The notes beneath the pieces are model-generated. The model saw only the letters and a list, made by a program, of their open reading frames with translations. It did not search any database and had not been told where the DNA came from. 64,000 bases of DNA from Metallyticus violacea (Eukaryota; Arthropoda; Insecta; Mantodea; Metallyticidae), in contig CM060846.1 in assembly GCA_030762175.1 (NCBI GenBank), positions 184,938,041-185,002,040 on the forward strand. Reading direction: 5' to 3'. Every line of letters starts with the position of its first letter. The first letter of the stretch is position 1. Of this stretch, positions 10,986-21,129 are shown piece by piece. Both the position numbers and the translations under genes were made by a program.

Positions 10986-11600
10986 AATAAAATGAAGTCG
11001 AATATCTCAAGAGAAATGCATATTAATGCAATATTCCATCAGTTCTGATCTTACTACACCTATAGAATAATCATATATTGTCATTCAAAGCACTTGTGAA
11101 ATACTTTGATACTGTAAAGGCAATTTAGAGTTTATAATTTGTGCAATTTCCTTTTAAAACTGTTTTACAGGTAACTGGTTATAAAGTGACATACTTTATA
11201 GGAGAAATGCTCATAAAAATAATTCTATTCATTATTCCTCTCCGACTATTATTGTTTCTTGCATTATAATATTGCACTTCATATGTTTTCCAGACAGTTC
11301 CAGTTTGTTTTAACGTTACATATACACAACCAAGGAAGAATTTTTAATACTTTAAAATATTCTTTGCAACTCTGAATATAGTTTTTATCATTACCCAAAA
11401 AACAACTCTCTACTAAATTTTGAATATGTAATAATGCCTGCAAAATTTTCCCAAAACATAACATGATGTAATAAGCAAGAATGAAGTACTCAAAACAAAG
11501 ATTTCATAATGAGCAAAATCTTATGTATTATCTTACTATTTGTATTGCAAAGCAAATATTACTTAATAATTTAATTAAAAGTTTATTAGTGAGTGGCAAT
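10986..11600. other. Unassigned intron sequence
   Basis: AT-rich; no element recognised. Confidence 0.4.
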
Positions 11601-12035
11601 ATAAATGCTAATTACATTAAGAACAAGACACTCACTTTGGCAACGTATTTTATGAGAATGAAACATGGATATTATATCAAGGTTAGTGACAAAATGGGTA
11701 GGTAGGTACAGCATGGGCAAGAGCAGGAACATGATGGTGGGATAAAAGTTGACAAAGAATTGTGCCCATTGTGTGGTAAGGTAGACAAGAATTTGCATTG
11801 TATATTAGAATGTACAGAAACCAAAGGATGGAGAGAGGAAATGTGGAACAAGAAGTAGGATAATTTGCAGGCAGAAATTCTAAGATTAAAGATTTTTGGG
11901 ATTAGCAGAAAAGACTTTTTTAATCAGTTTGGAAATTATGTAGGGAAAGTAAGAGAAAATTGGTGTAGGAAAGTGATCAAGACAAAGGAAGAAGGTAACA
12001 AAGTAACAATAAGGGAAGATCATCTTTAGTAAAGT
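11601..12035 (+). pseudogene. LINE 3' end fragment, + strand
   Basis: Frame pieces read NYIKNKTLTLATYFMRMKHG, then CPLCGKVDKNLHCILEC (a C-x2-C...H-x3-C zinc segment near 11763-11815), TKGWREEMW and FGNYVGKVRENW. This is the C-terminal region of the APE-type LINE family seen on the minus strand at 21.1-25.6 kb. Two frame breaks are visible. Confidence 0.65.
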
Positions 12036-12051
12036 ATTTATAAAGTTCACT

Positions 12052-14440
12052 TAATAACACTGGTCAACATTGATTCTGTGGTATAAAGGAAAATTTGTGA
12101 CTTAAATGGAGATCAGTGCCGTGATTTCAAAAATTAAGTCCGTTTTTGGCTATCACATCTAGTTTTATGATATGCACATATATGTCTATGGTGCTAAACT
12201 CATTCAGCTTATGCAGCTTATTGCTACATTTCATTATGTTATTCTAAATCTGTTGTTGATTTTCTTCTTAAACAGCTCACTTCCATCCTCCCTTATCACC
12301 CAGATGTTTATGTTTATATTCCCAGCAATTATCAGTTTTGTTCTATGGGTCAGGTCTGACTTCTTGTCAGGTATTTATGTTTACACTTACAGCTATCATA
12401 GATCTGAACTTCACTTGAGCTGAAAACTTGTGTTAATACGCATGTTCATCTTCTATATGTATAGTTCTAAAATAAAAGTTTGAGTATGACTTCTACATCA
12501 GGATTATGCAGGAGACAGTGTCTACATAGTCCTCAAAAGTTTTGTTACATTTGTGGGTGTTACATGTTTGGTGGGGAGGTACGTAAAATAGACTCACAAA
12601 CAAAGAAACTATATTACTCATATTTCAAAGAGAAAGTTGGCGATCAGGATAAATCATTCGCGCCTCATGTTGCATGTAACAGTTGTGTTGAGGGATTATA
12701 TTATTGGTATGAAGGCAAATGAAAGGCAACACCATTTGCCAAACCAATGATATGGAATGAATGAATAGTGCTTAATGCCCATTTTTGCTACAGAGGCACC
12801 ACAGGCGATGGACAGTGATGATACATAAGATGAAATGATATATTGGGAAAGGATGTATTTTTAAGGAAGGAATCATTCCAGGCCTAAGTTTAGGGTACCT
12901 CCCTGGCATTTGCCATTTATGAGGACTGAGAAAAACCTGGAAAAAACTCAGTCATGGAGGACGGTCCTGGCGGTATTCGAACCCAGACCTCCCACTCATG
13001 AGTTTGTGCTTTAACGACCTTGGCCATCCATGGCGGTACCAATGATATGGAGAGAGCAGCAGAATCAGCATATCACTATTTTGCATGTGCAAAGTTGCTA
13101 GCTACAACAAAAAAATGAGGCATTAATTAAATATCCAAATCTGAACTCAACTACACGGCGTATTCCTCAAGAACCCAAACTACCCATACCTACACCACCA
13201 GCAAACCTCAATTTTAGTGAATCTGAAAGCAGCTCCGTGACTTCCGACGATGAGTTGGTTTCTGATTCAGAAGAATTTGGTAGCTCACCACAACAGTTTA
13301 ATCAATTTGAGTTAAATGATTTAATGAGGGATTTATGCCTCACAAAACAAAACAGTGAATTACTGGGCTCAAGACTACAGGAGAAGAATCTGTTATCACC
13401 TGGCATTACATTTGCTTGGTATAAGAATAGCGAAATACAATTCCAAAAGCACTATGCAGAAGAAGATCAACTTGTGTTTTGTGTGGATGTGTGTAATCTT
13501 ATTCAACAGTTGGGCAGGGAAGCATATGAACCAAGTAACTGGCATCTTTTTATTGATTCTTCCAAATGAAGTCTTAAGGCAGTGTTACTTTATAATGGCA
13601 ACAAGTTTGTTTCACTATTGTTTGCACATTCTATGAACCTAAGAGAGTCTTATGAAATTCTGAAGCTTGATCTTGAGAAAATTAAGTGCTGAGACCATAA
13701 GTAGCAAATATGTGGTAAGTTGAAGGTCATTGGTCTATTACTAGGACAACAGGGAGGATATACAAAATTATCTTATTTTCTTTGCAAATAGGAGAGCAGG
13801 GCGAGGGACAAACATTGGAAAACTGGCCAATGGCCAGAGAGGCAACAACTGGAACATGGATAAAAAATGTTACTAATGTGCCTCTTGTTGATCGTCAAAA
13901 AATTCTACTTCCCCCATTACACATAAAACTTGCATAATGAAACAATTCTTGAAAGCATTTGACAAAAGTTGCCCTTGCTTCCAATACTTAAGCATAAAGT
14001 TTCCATCTACATTGTCACAGGCTAAAATCAAAGAGGGAGTATTTGATAGATTACAGATAAGAAAATTGATGAAAGTTGTTAATTTTACCAGCTCTATGAA
14101 TGAAATTGAAAAAGATGCATGGAATGGATTCAGAGATATTGTTAAGAAATTTCTGGGCTATGTGAAAGACCATCAATACAAAGAAATTTTCATAAATATG
14201 CTGGAAAATTTCAGAGTGCTCGACTGTATCATGAGTTTGAAGCTTTATTTCCTCAAGTCACATCTTGACTACTTCCCGTCAAATTTAGGAGCTGTCATTG
14301 AAGAGCAAGGTAAATGGTTTCACTAGGACTTGAAAGAATTTGAACAACATTATCAGGGATGTGGGGACATACATATGATGACTGAATACTGCTGGTGTCT
14401 TGCACGTGACGAACCTACCAGAGAACACTAGAGAAAATCA
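12052..14440 (+). pseudogene. Unknown two-copy zinc-binding protein family, copy 1 (interrupted)
   Basis: Diverged paralogue of the better copy at 57943-59949. It starts RRQCLHSPQKFCYICGCYMF and KVGDQDKSFAPHVACNSC near 12480-12690. A SINE-B interrupts it at PMIW (12757-13037). It then continues with LNDLMRDLCLTKQNSELLGS, WHLFIDSSK, LKVIGLLLGQQGGYTK, LLPPLHIKL, IKEGVFDRLQIRKL and GAVIEEQGKWFH. Multiple stops and frameshifts mean the copy is dead. Upstream, the two copies share only a short start-like match around taacactgg.caaca (12054 and 57945). The function is unknown; see the copy 2 entry. Confidence 0.8.
12757..13037 (-). repeat. SINE-B, full length, inserted in copy 1 of the unknown family
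   Basis: Minus-strand, complete family B element: tRNA-like head at the high end (gtggatggccaaggtcgttaaag-like, then B box gggttcgaatacc), body, and 3' end near 12765 with (gaat)n. It is flanked by a perfect 14-bp target duplication, accaatgatatgga (12743-12756 and 13038-13051). Removing the SINE and one duplicate rejoins PMIWRE, matching the uninterrupted copy 2. Confidence 0.93.
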
Positions 14441-15010
14441 TGTACACTGCAGTTCCATGGGAAAGAAAAAGGGGTTCACAAGAAAACTGACATACATTCT
14501 CAAATTCAGGATGCTTTCATGTTATTATTCTTTTTTATTTTCTTTAAAATTGTATATGAGTGTGTAATATATTTGCAAATTATACAATTATATTTCCATT
14601 GAACATTGTCTTATTGCCAAAATGAGATGTGCTACAGAAAAACGGAATGCATTTTTTAATTCTGTGCACTGAAATTAGTAAAATTTATGTATTTTTAATC
14701 ATATTGCAGAAAAAAAAATTCATTTATAACCTAGCGTAAAATGTAGAGTTAGAGTGATGGAGGATCCATGTACACAACAACCAGGATGTTGGTTGAATAG
14801 GATCCTGAATTAACAAGCACTGAAAAATTAAGGAAATATTGTAAAATTGTAATTGTAATGTGTAGAAACAATAATAAATATTAATTCATTCACATGGATA
14901 TTTTGCCATTGTTGTAAAGATACTGCCTTTTTTTTTTCTTTGTTGGTTATCAGTTTATTGTTTTGAAATCAGTCAACTAATTTTCTTGTCATTTCACATA
15001 AGTTCAAATG
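14441..15010. other. Unassigned sequence after copy 1
   Basis: AT-rich with poly(T) runs; possibly the 3' flank of the preceding element. Nothing recognised. Confidence 0.35.
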
Positions 15011-16200
15011 TGCTGTATTTGTGTCTGTTTCTGAAATGAAAACAATTTTGTTATCTTCAAATATGGTTGGTTGTCATGTTCAATTTGCAAAGTCAAGTCA
15101 AGTCATTTTTATATGTAAATAATATATGGATATTAATGTATATATTAAAAAGAGTATTGGGCCAAGAGAGATCCTTGTGGTATGCTATATTTTAATTGTT
15201 CCTTTTCTGAGAATATGTTGCAAATTATCCCATTTTTATATGTATAACTCCCACTACTTGCATTCTATCTGTAAATAGGACTGAAATTATTTTGATGCAA
15301 GACAAAATACCCAATGCATCTAATTTATTTAATATAATATCATAGTCTAAAGTTTTAGATAAGGTTTTCAAAATATTTGTAATAGCTCGTTTGTATACTT
15401 TCCAGCTTAAATTTTTTTGAAAACTTAATAGCAATATTTATTCAAAGTAAATTCAGTAATTTAGAAAAAAATAATAGCTTTACTTATCTTTGAGAATTCT
15501 AGGAGCAAGGAAGTCAATCTGTAATTTCCAGCAGTTTCAACAAATCCTCTGTTGTATGATGGTTTAACTTTTACCAATTTTACTTTGGTTGATTTTAAAG
15601 TATTAAGCTATTAACTGGTGACCTAAAGGTTTTATCAAATGAATATAAGAATTATTAATCAAATGATCTGTAGTTTTATCAATCTTTGATGACCTTTTGT
15701 TTTTCATATTTATAATAACATTGTTTTTCTAATTAATATTCTGTGGCCAGATAAAGCAATACTGAATTTAAACACTTCTGTTGGATTTTATAGCTACCCT
15801 GTACATCTGGAAAGTGTTCATTTCCAAGCTCTTCAACTGTATTGCTATTATATTAGCAGTATCTGTTGCATAAGATATAAGATTGCCATCTTTGTTTAAT
15901 TCCTGCTTTGACTAATCCCAGCTTTGATTATTGCCAAATAAATGACTTTGGATTTGTTGTCTGAGTGTTTGATAAAACTGTCATTTTCTTTCTATTTAGC
16001 CTCTGATATAATTGTATTATATCCTCTTATACTGCTGAATGTACAGGTCCCATATCTACGTTTGATTATTTTGTTAAGAAACATATCTCTGGCTTGAAGT
16101 GTTTATTCCTATTGTGATGCATTTCTTTTATGCTGGGAAAATATTACTAAAACTTTCTCACTGCTACATCAAAATAGAAATTAAATGCATCTAAAAATCT
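15011..16200 (-). pseudogene. Non-LTR retrotransposon (Jockey/CR1-like) reverse transcriptase relic
   Basis: The minus strand, read from high to low coordinates, gives FVETAGNYRLTSLLLEFSKI (the NYRPISLL..FSKI block, about 15590-15500), TLSKTLDYDIILNKLDALGI (the AFDTxxHxxLLxKL block) and, after a frame change, a degenerate PQGSxLGPxLF block near 15190-15160. These are ordered RT motifs of Jockey/CR1-type LINEs. Upstream text (about 15950-15850) resembles the linker before RT. Decayed, with frameshifts; no YxDD was found because the 3' part is missing. Confidence 0.72.
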
Positions 16201-16237
16201 AGAAAAAAACACTTTCTCAGATTTCTCACTCTCTCTT

Positions 16238-16476
16238 TTTTATTTAAGGGTGCCCTTTAACATCTCTGGTCATTACCATCCCATTCAATTCAGGGCATGT
16301 AAAATCGCTAATAGGTTTTGCTCAGAGGCCTCTTCTTTCATGGTTTTATTTCCCTTCTGAAGGAAGGCATACTAAGGATTTTTACACCAAAAATTAAATG
16401 ATCCTGGGTGGGCTTGAACCCACAACCTTGGGTCTATGAGGCAAGTATGGTTACCATAAGATCATGAGGACCAACA
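16238..16476 (-). repeat. Meta-type SINE (family A), copy 2
   Basis: Minus-strand copy with the head (gggtttgaacccac B-box region near 16405-16420 read on the minus strand), the ccttcagaagg block and the 3' end. About 45 bases of the central domain are missing compared with 38392-38692. Confidence 0.85.
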
Positions 16477-17206
16477 GGTTAACATTACAAGGTGTAGTTA
16501 CTCTGTATTAGCAGTCCCCTTACCTTTTTCTTCCAGAAAATGTACCAAGTTTGTGCAGAATGACCTGAGAAACCTACATTAAGCATGTTCGCATTGCATT
16601 TCCATCAGGATTAATTTAGGAATATGTAATCTAATGTTTTATTGATGCCTGTTCTTAACTCTAGAGGGCACTTTTACAACATGTTGAGGCCATGAATACT
16701 TAACATTAAAGATCTGTGCAAGCACTATTTAATATAATTCTAAATTTAGGTCAGTTGCTGTAATTTCATCTTTCCTCCTTTTTTTTTTTTTTATTAAAAA
16801 TCAAGAACCATGTCTAAATTTTTCATTAGTAATAAAACATCATTTTGTGAAATTTTATAGAGAAATGTTAAAATTGACTCAAATTTTGTAATTTCTATTA
16901 TAATCATTTCAAAGCTTTTCTCTGCATTAAATGCTCAGAGCATGTTGCATTTTTGCATCAGTGTTACTCTTTACAAAATTACAGATATCTTTTCATTGTT
17001 CTGCAGAAACTTATACTCAGTAATACCATGATATCTACATGGTTAAAAACATTTTTTATACTTGCTAGTGACATAAGATATCTTTTAGCTCCAGCAGCTC
17101 TTTTTTTAAGTTGTTTATTGCTGTTGCACTGTTCCACTTCATTTAAGCCTTAGTCTCAGATGTAACTGGCTGCACTGAATCTTGCTACATGTCTGCATAT
17201 ACCCAA
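16477..17206. other. Unassigned intron sequence
   Basis: Includes a poly(T) run near 16780-16792. Nothing recognised. Confidence 0.4.
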
Positions 17207-18045
17207 GGTGCCAAAAAATGTATACAAACTTTCACACTAGATAGCCATTTAATATATTTCAAAGTTGAATCGAAAAACAATAGTAATATGTTCTATGATG
17301 TTCTGTAAACAGATTGACTCACACACATTATGATAGCATTGTTACTGACAGGTAAATCAACAATGAACAAATGAAGCCAAAATTACCATAAGATGTTCTG
17401 TATACAGATGTGACTCACATTATGTTATGCTAGCATTGCTACAACAAAATGGAGCTAACATTATGGTTTGAACAGCTGAAAGCAATTTTGAAGTGGTATC
17501 GGAAAACCGAGAATGTAATTGAAGCTCAAAGGCAATGGAGACATGTCTACAGAACAAAACCACCATTGCGAGTTACAATTGCATATGTTGGAGTCCAATT
17601 TGAGACTCATGGTACCATATGCAATGTTTACAAAGGCAGATCTGGGAGACCTCGCACAGCAACAAACCCTGCGCACTGGATAGGACAAAGAGGTCAGATT
17701 GAGTTTCCACCATGTTCTCTCCGAATCTAACTCCATTGGACTTCTACCTATGGGGAACTCTTCAGGTTGTATACTGTAGAAAACCGGCTACACTGGTAGC
17801 ACTTGGGGAAGAAATTGAAATGGCATGTGCTGCAATTGTTGAGGACAACTTCTCAAACGTTGCTCAATCAGTACTCCAACGTACTCAGAAGTGTGTCGAT
17901 GCCAATAGGGGCATTTTGAGCAACTGTTGTAACTGTAAAAGTCTAAGATGATTAGTGCTCATCATTTTCTGTTTGTGTGAGTTCAGTTTTGTTATGTTAA
18001 CACAGTTTTTTCTTTGCTTAAAGTGTGTATACGTTTTTTGGCACT
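17207..18045 (+). mobile_element. Mariner-like element with both ends, internal deletion
   Basis: Both ends carry matching inverted repeats: ggtgccaaaaaatgtataca at 17207 and its imperfect complement ending at 18045. Inside, FEQLKAILKWYRKTENVIEA, then VGVQFETHGTICNVYKGRSG and RPRTATN (helix-turn-helix region), jumps directly to SPNLTPLDFYLWGTLQV (the SPDLTPCDFFLWG block) and the C-terminal NVAQSVLQRTQKCVDANRG. The catalytic core between these is deleted, and the frame changes at the join. Such ends with a deleted core are typical of a copy moved in trans. A related 5' end is at 50889-51406. Confidence 0.85.
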
Positions 18046-18282
18046 TTCTGTATTTTGTTATAGGCACCCAGCTTTTCCCCCATATAGCATATATTTTAGG
18101 AACTTTTTGGAAGAAAGGTTGAAATTATGTTGCACAAAAGTTGTTAATGTATCAAGTAGTTCCCAGCAACCATGAGGCAGAAACACACAGAACAGAGCAG
18201 TCCAACGCCCTGTTTATTTTTTAACCTTTTTTCCCCCCCACCATGAACGTCCAATCTATCCAGAATATCACTTAAAATTATT
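18046..18282. other. Unassigned intron sequence
   Basis: Contains a short C-rich run near 18230-18241; nothing recognised. Confidence 0.35.
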
Positions 18283-18970
18283 TTAACCTCCAGAGCCTTT
18301 TTCTGCAGAAGGCCTACAAGATGGTATCATCATACTTCTGAATATGTTATTTGTATGAACAAATGTGTTGCGTAAGTTTTCCGATTCTTGAAGTCCAAGT
18401 TTTAACTTGTGGTTTAGTTCATTTACTTTAATGCCTGGATAATGCAGTACATCATAATCTTCAATTCTGCACTTTTTCCCAGAAATTTCAACATTGATGC
18501 CAAAAATCTTCATTAGATAAAATATTTTAAAATGCTAAAAACTTTTCTGTGGCTTCACTTCCAATGAACAAGGAAGCACTCTGAGTTAAAAAACATTTAA
18601 AATATTGATACTATGATAAAACACTCTTAACGTTTCACTCTCAAAAAAGAGTGTTTTATCATTGTATCAATATTTTAAATGTTTTTAACTCAGAATGCTT
18701 CCTTGTTCATTGGAAGTGAAGCCACAGAAATGTTTTTAGCATTTTAAAATATTTGATCTACTGCAGATTTTATACTTGTTTGCACTATATTGATTACTGA
18801 ATATTTTAAAATTGAAATTGAATTGCCAATTACCAGCAATTTTCTCTCTCTTGTATAACTTTCATTTTCTTGCTGACTGCTATCGTTTTCCTGATTTAAC
18901 ACTGCAAATTTCTTTCTACAGAAGCAGCTTAGAAGATTATTTGCAGCATGGAGAAATATGACACACATAT
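18283..18970 (-). pseudogene. Possible ORF1-type protein relic with SGNH-like features, split by a palindrome
   Basis: Minus-strand text: RERKLLVIGNSISIL (18870-18820) and, after the palindrome, EDYDVLHYPGIKVNELNHKL, LQESENLRNTFVHTNNIFR. The order LLVIGxS, then PGIKVNxLxxKL, then VHxxTNxI resembles the blocks of the SGNH/esterase-like domain found in ORF1 of some LINEs. The catalytic Ser is in the GNS block and a conserved Asn in TNNI. The assignment is by memory of the pattern only. A fold-back insertion at 18513-18755 separates the two halves. Confidence 0.4.
18513..18755. repeat. Long palindrome (probable Penelope tail fold-back)
   Basis: Two arms of roughly 105 bases are near-perfect inverted copies around a spacer of about 17 bases centred near 18633. 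The left arm read on the minus strand contains gtgaaacgttaagagtgt, close to gtgaagctttaagagtgt in the Penelope tails at 28240-28262 and to the tail at 44016-44060 (minus). That similarity suggests a Penelope tail inserted head-to-head; no coding part is present. Confidence 0.7.
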
Positions 18971-19119
18971 TCTTTCATTTGTAGCCATTTGTCATCATTT
19001 TGAATGCTTTCATCTTTGTTGTCCATGTGATTTTTGGGCTGAGAGTTTTCAATTCATAGTTCCATGATTTTTGTTTCAATATTTATAAGTTCTTTGTTTA
19101 GGATTAAAACACAATTGCT

Positions 19120-20480
19120 TTGTGTTTGTCCTTTACCTTTACCATCTCAGACACTGACACTTCTATACACATTTATACACATTTATACTCTCTGATAAAA
19201 AAATGGTTACAAAAGATAGGAATAACCACAAAGGATATTCAAGAATACATTACATTAATTAACTTGTGTCTAGAACAAAATTACTTTACATTCAATAACA
19301 AACATTACAAACAAAATTTTGGTCTGACAATGGGTAGCCCACTATCACGTGTGCATTCACGTGTGCATTAGAAATTAAAATAGTAAATAGTTTCCCTTGG
19401 ATATTTAAGACTTGGTACTGCTATGTTGATGATATTTTTGCAATAGTACCAGAAAGACACTTGGATGATACACTAAAGTTAATTAACTTACAGGAAAAAA
19501 CAGTCAAATTCACTATGGAGAGAGAATGCAATAAACAGTTACCTTTCTTGGATATTAAGATAATTAAAAAAGAAAATCACCTAAACTTTGGCATATACAG
19601 AAAACCTACACACACGGATAATTACATTAAATATAACAGTTTTAATCCAGTTCCCCACAAACATGCAGTCTTAAATAGTCTTGCATACAGACTGGTTAAT
19701 GTTCCAATGAACAATGAGGAATAGGAACTGGAAATGAATAATATAATGGATATAGCTATAGAAAATGGCTTCAAACAAGAAGTTGTGCACAAGAAAATAG
19801 ACAGAGCAAAGAATAAAAAGAAAACTAGAGACACCACTACACTTACTCCTATCAAAGAGAAAAACGGAACATACAAAAAATTCACATACCACCCATCAGC
19901 CTTTCATAAATTTCAAAAGATTTTTAAAAGATACAACATTGTTTTGGCTCCAAAAAATAATTATTCCATTAAAAATTACCTTAACTCAAGACAAAAAGAA
20001 GATAACCTACAAGAAGAAGATAAATCAGGAATATATCAGATGAACTGTAATGATTATGAAAAAGTTTATATTGGAAAGACCAAAAGAAACAAAAACAAGA
20101 GCTAAAGAACACATTAGGAATATAAACCAAAAACAAGAAGAAAAATTAGCGGTAGCTTGGCACTTTTGGAAAGAACAACATAACATTAATAAAAACCCCA
20201 AATTACTTAAAATATTAAAGGAAAAACTGAACTTACAGTCTGGGAAAGCATCTATATTTGGAAGAATAAAGAGAAAGTTTTTAATTTCGAAATCTCACTA
20301 AGTGATGTACTAATACAAAAGTTCATTAAACCTCCACCAGAGATGAATGGATCTACCACAAACAGCGAGGTCGGCAGTTGACCAGGAACTGACGATAGGA
20401 GCGATGGCTCCCAAAATTAATCTTCCATTTTATTGAATTTTAGTGGTGTGTATGTTACAATCTCGACTCAATTTTTTAAA
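19120..20480 (+). mobile_element. Penelope-like element: RT and GIY-YIG domains plus hammerhead-like tail (decayed)
   Basis: Ordered + strand motifs: LINLCLEQNYFTF and NFGLTMGSPLS (RT block, about 19310-19347), a frame change to WYCYVDDIFA (catalytic YVDD, 19413-19442), FTMERECNKQLPFLDIKI, NFGIYRKPTHTDNY, KKFTYHPSAFHKFQKIFKRY, then SGIYQMNCNDYEKVYIGKTK (GIY-YIG endonuclease, 20026-20085) and, after a frameshift, RAKEHIRNI. The tail at 20385-20426 has a hammerhead-like core mutated at gaaac. RT plus GIY-YIG in this order is diagnostic of endonuclease-bearing Penelope elements. At least four frame breaks; the 5' part is missing. Confidence 0.9.
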
Positions 20481-20579
20481 ATGTTAAAAACTTAGATAAT
20501 TAAAAATTTTTAAAAATTGTAAAAACTTTAAAAAATTCATATGGAACTAACACAGGGAAGCTCACATAAATTAAATCTG

Positions 20580-21119
20580 TTGTCTAACGCTCTTCATGCT
20601 GAGATGCATAGGATTTTTGAAAGTGTGAAAATGAAGTTTTGAGAAAAACTGTTTTATAAAAAAATATGCTGGAAAACAGTGAATTGCATGCTTTACGTAT
20701 CAGAACCCTCCTTATATGTAAGTGTGTCTGTACTTTCCTTCGTGTCCTTTTATGCCATTGTTGTGCTACTTTAGCAACCTGCAGGTCCTTTCCTGCTTGT
20801 AGCAACTGACCTACTACTCTCATAAACCAAGTCATACCCTGGGTTTTACTGATCTTTGACCTTGTCCCTTACCACAGATCTCAGTTCCTGAGATATTACC
20901 TGAATATCTAGCCACTTCTTACAAATGAAAATTTCTTTGGGGCAGTCCAAATTATTTAGTGAACACTTTCACATGAATTTTGTGTCCCTATATGAACACA
21001 GTATGCCAGTAGTTCAGAGCCAGCTAGTCCCTGATAGATGGGGAGAATTCTCCTAACCATACTATCATCAAGCGGAACAGACATCTTGCAATGGGTGTGC
21101 AGAGTCTCACCAAGAGTTA
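20580..21119 (-). pseudogene. Mutator-like transposase, C-terminal part
   Basis: The minus strand reads LGETLHTHCKMSVPLDDSMV, RRILPIYQGLAGSELLAYCV and GTQNSCESVH, then WFMRVVGQLLQAGKDLQVAK. The block PxYxxLxxxELLxxCxxxxTQNxNESxH is the conserved C-terminal region of the Mutator-like transposase domain common in arthropod genomes. The N-terminal part lies at 25636-25935; the two are separated by an inserted LINE with a 10-bp target duplication. Stops show it is inactive. Confidence 0.75.
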
Positions 21120-21129
21120 TGCTCCTATT

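Noticed and set aside
18513..18755. Palindromes considered as CRISPR-like or replication-origin structures
   Set aside because: The window is eukaryotic and the arms match transposon tails. There is no array of repeats and spacers.
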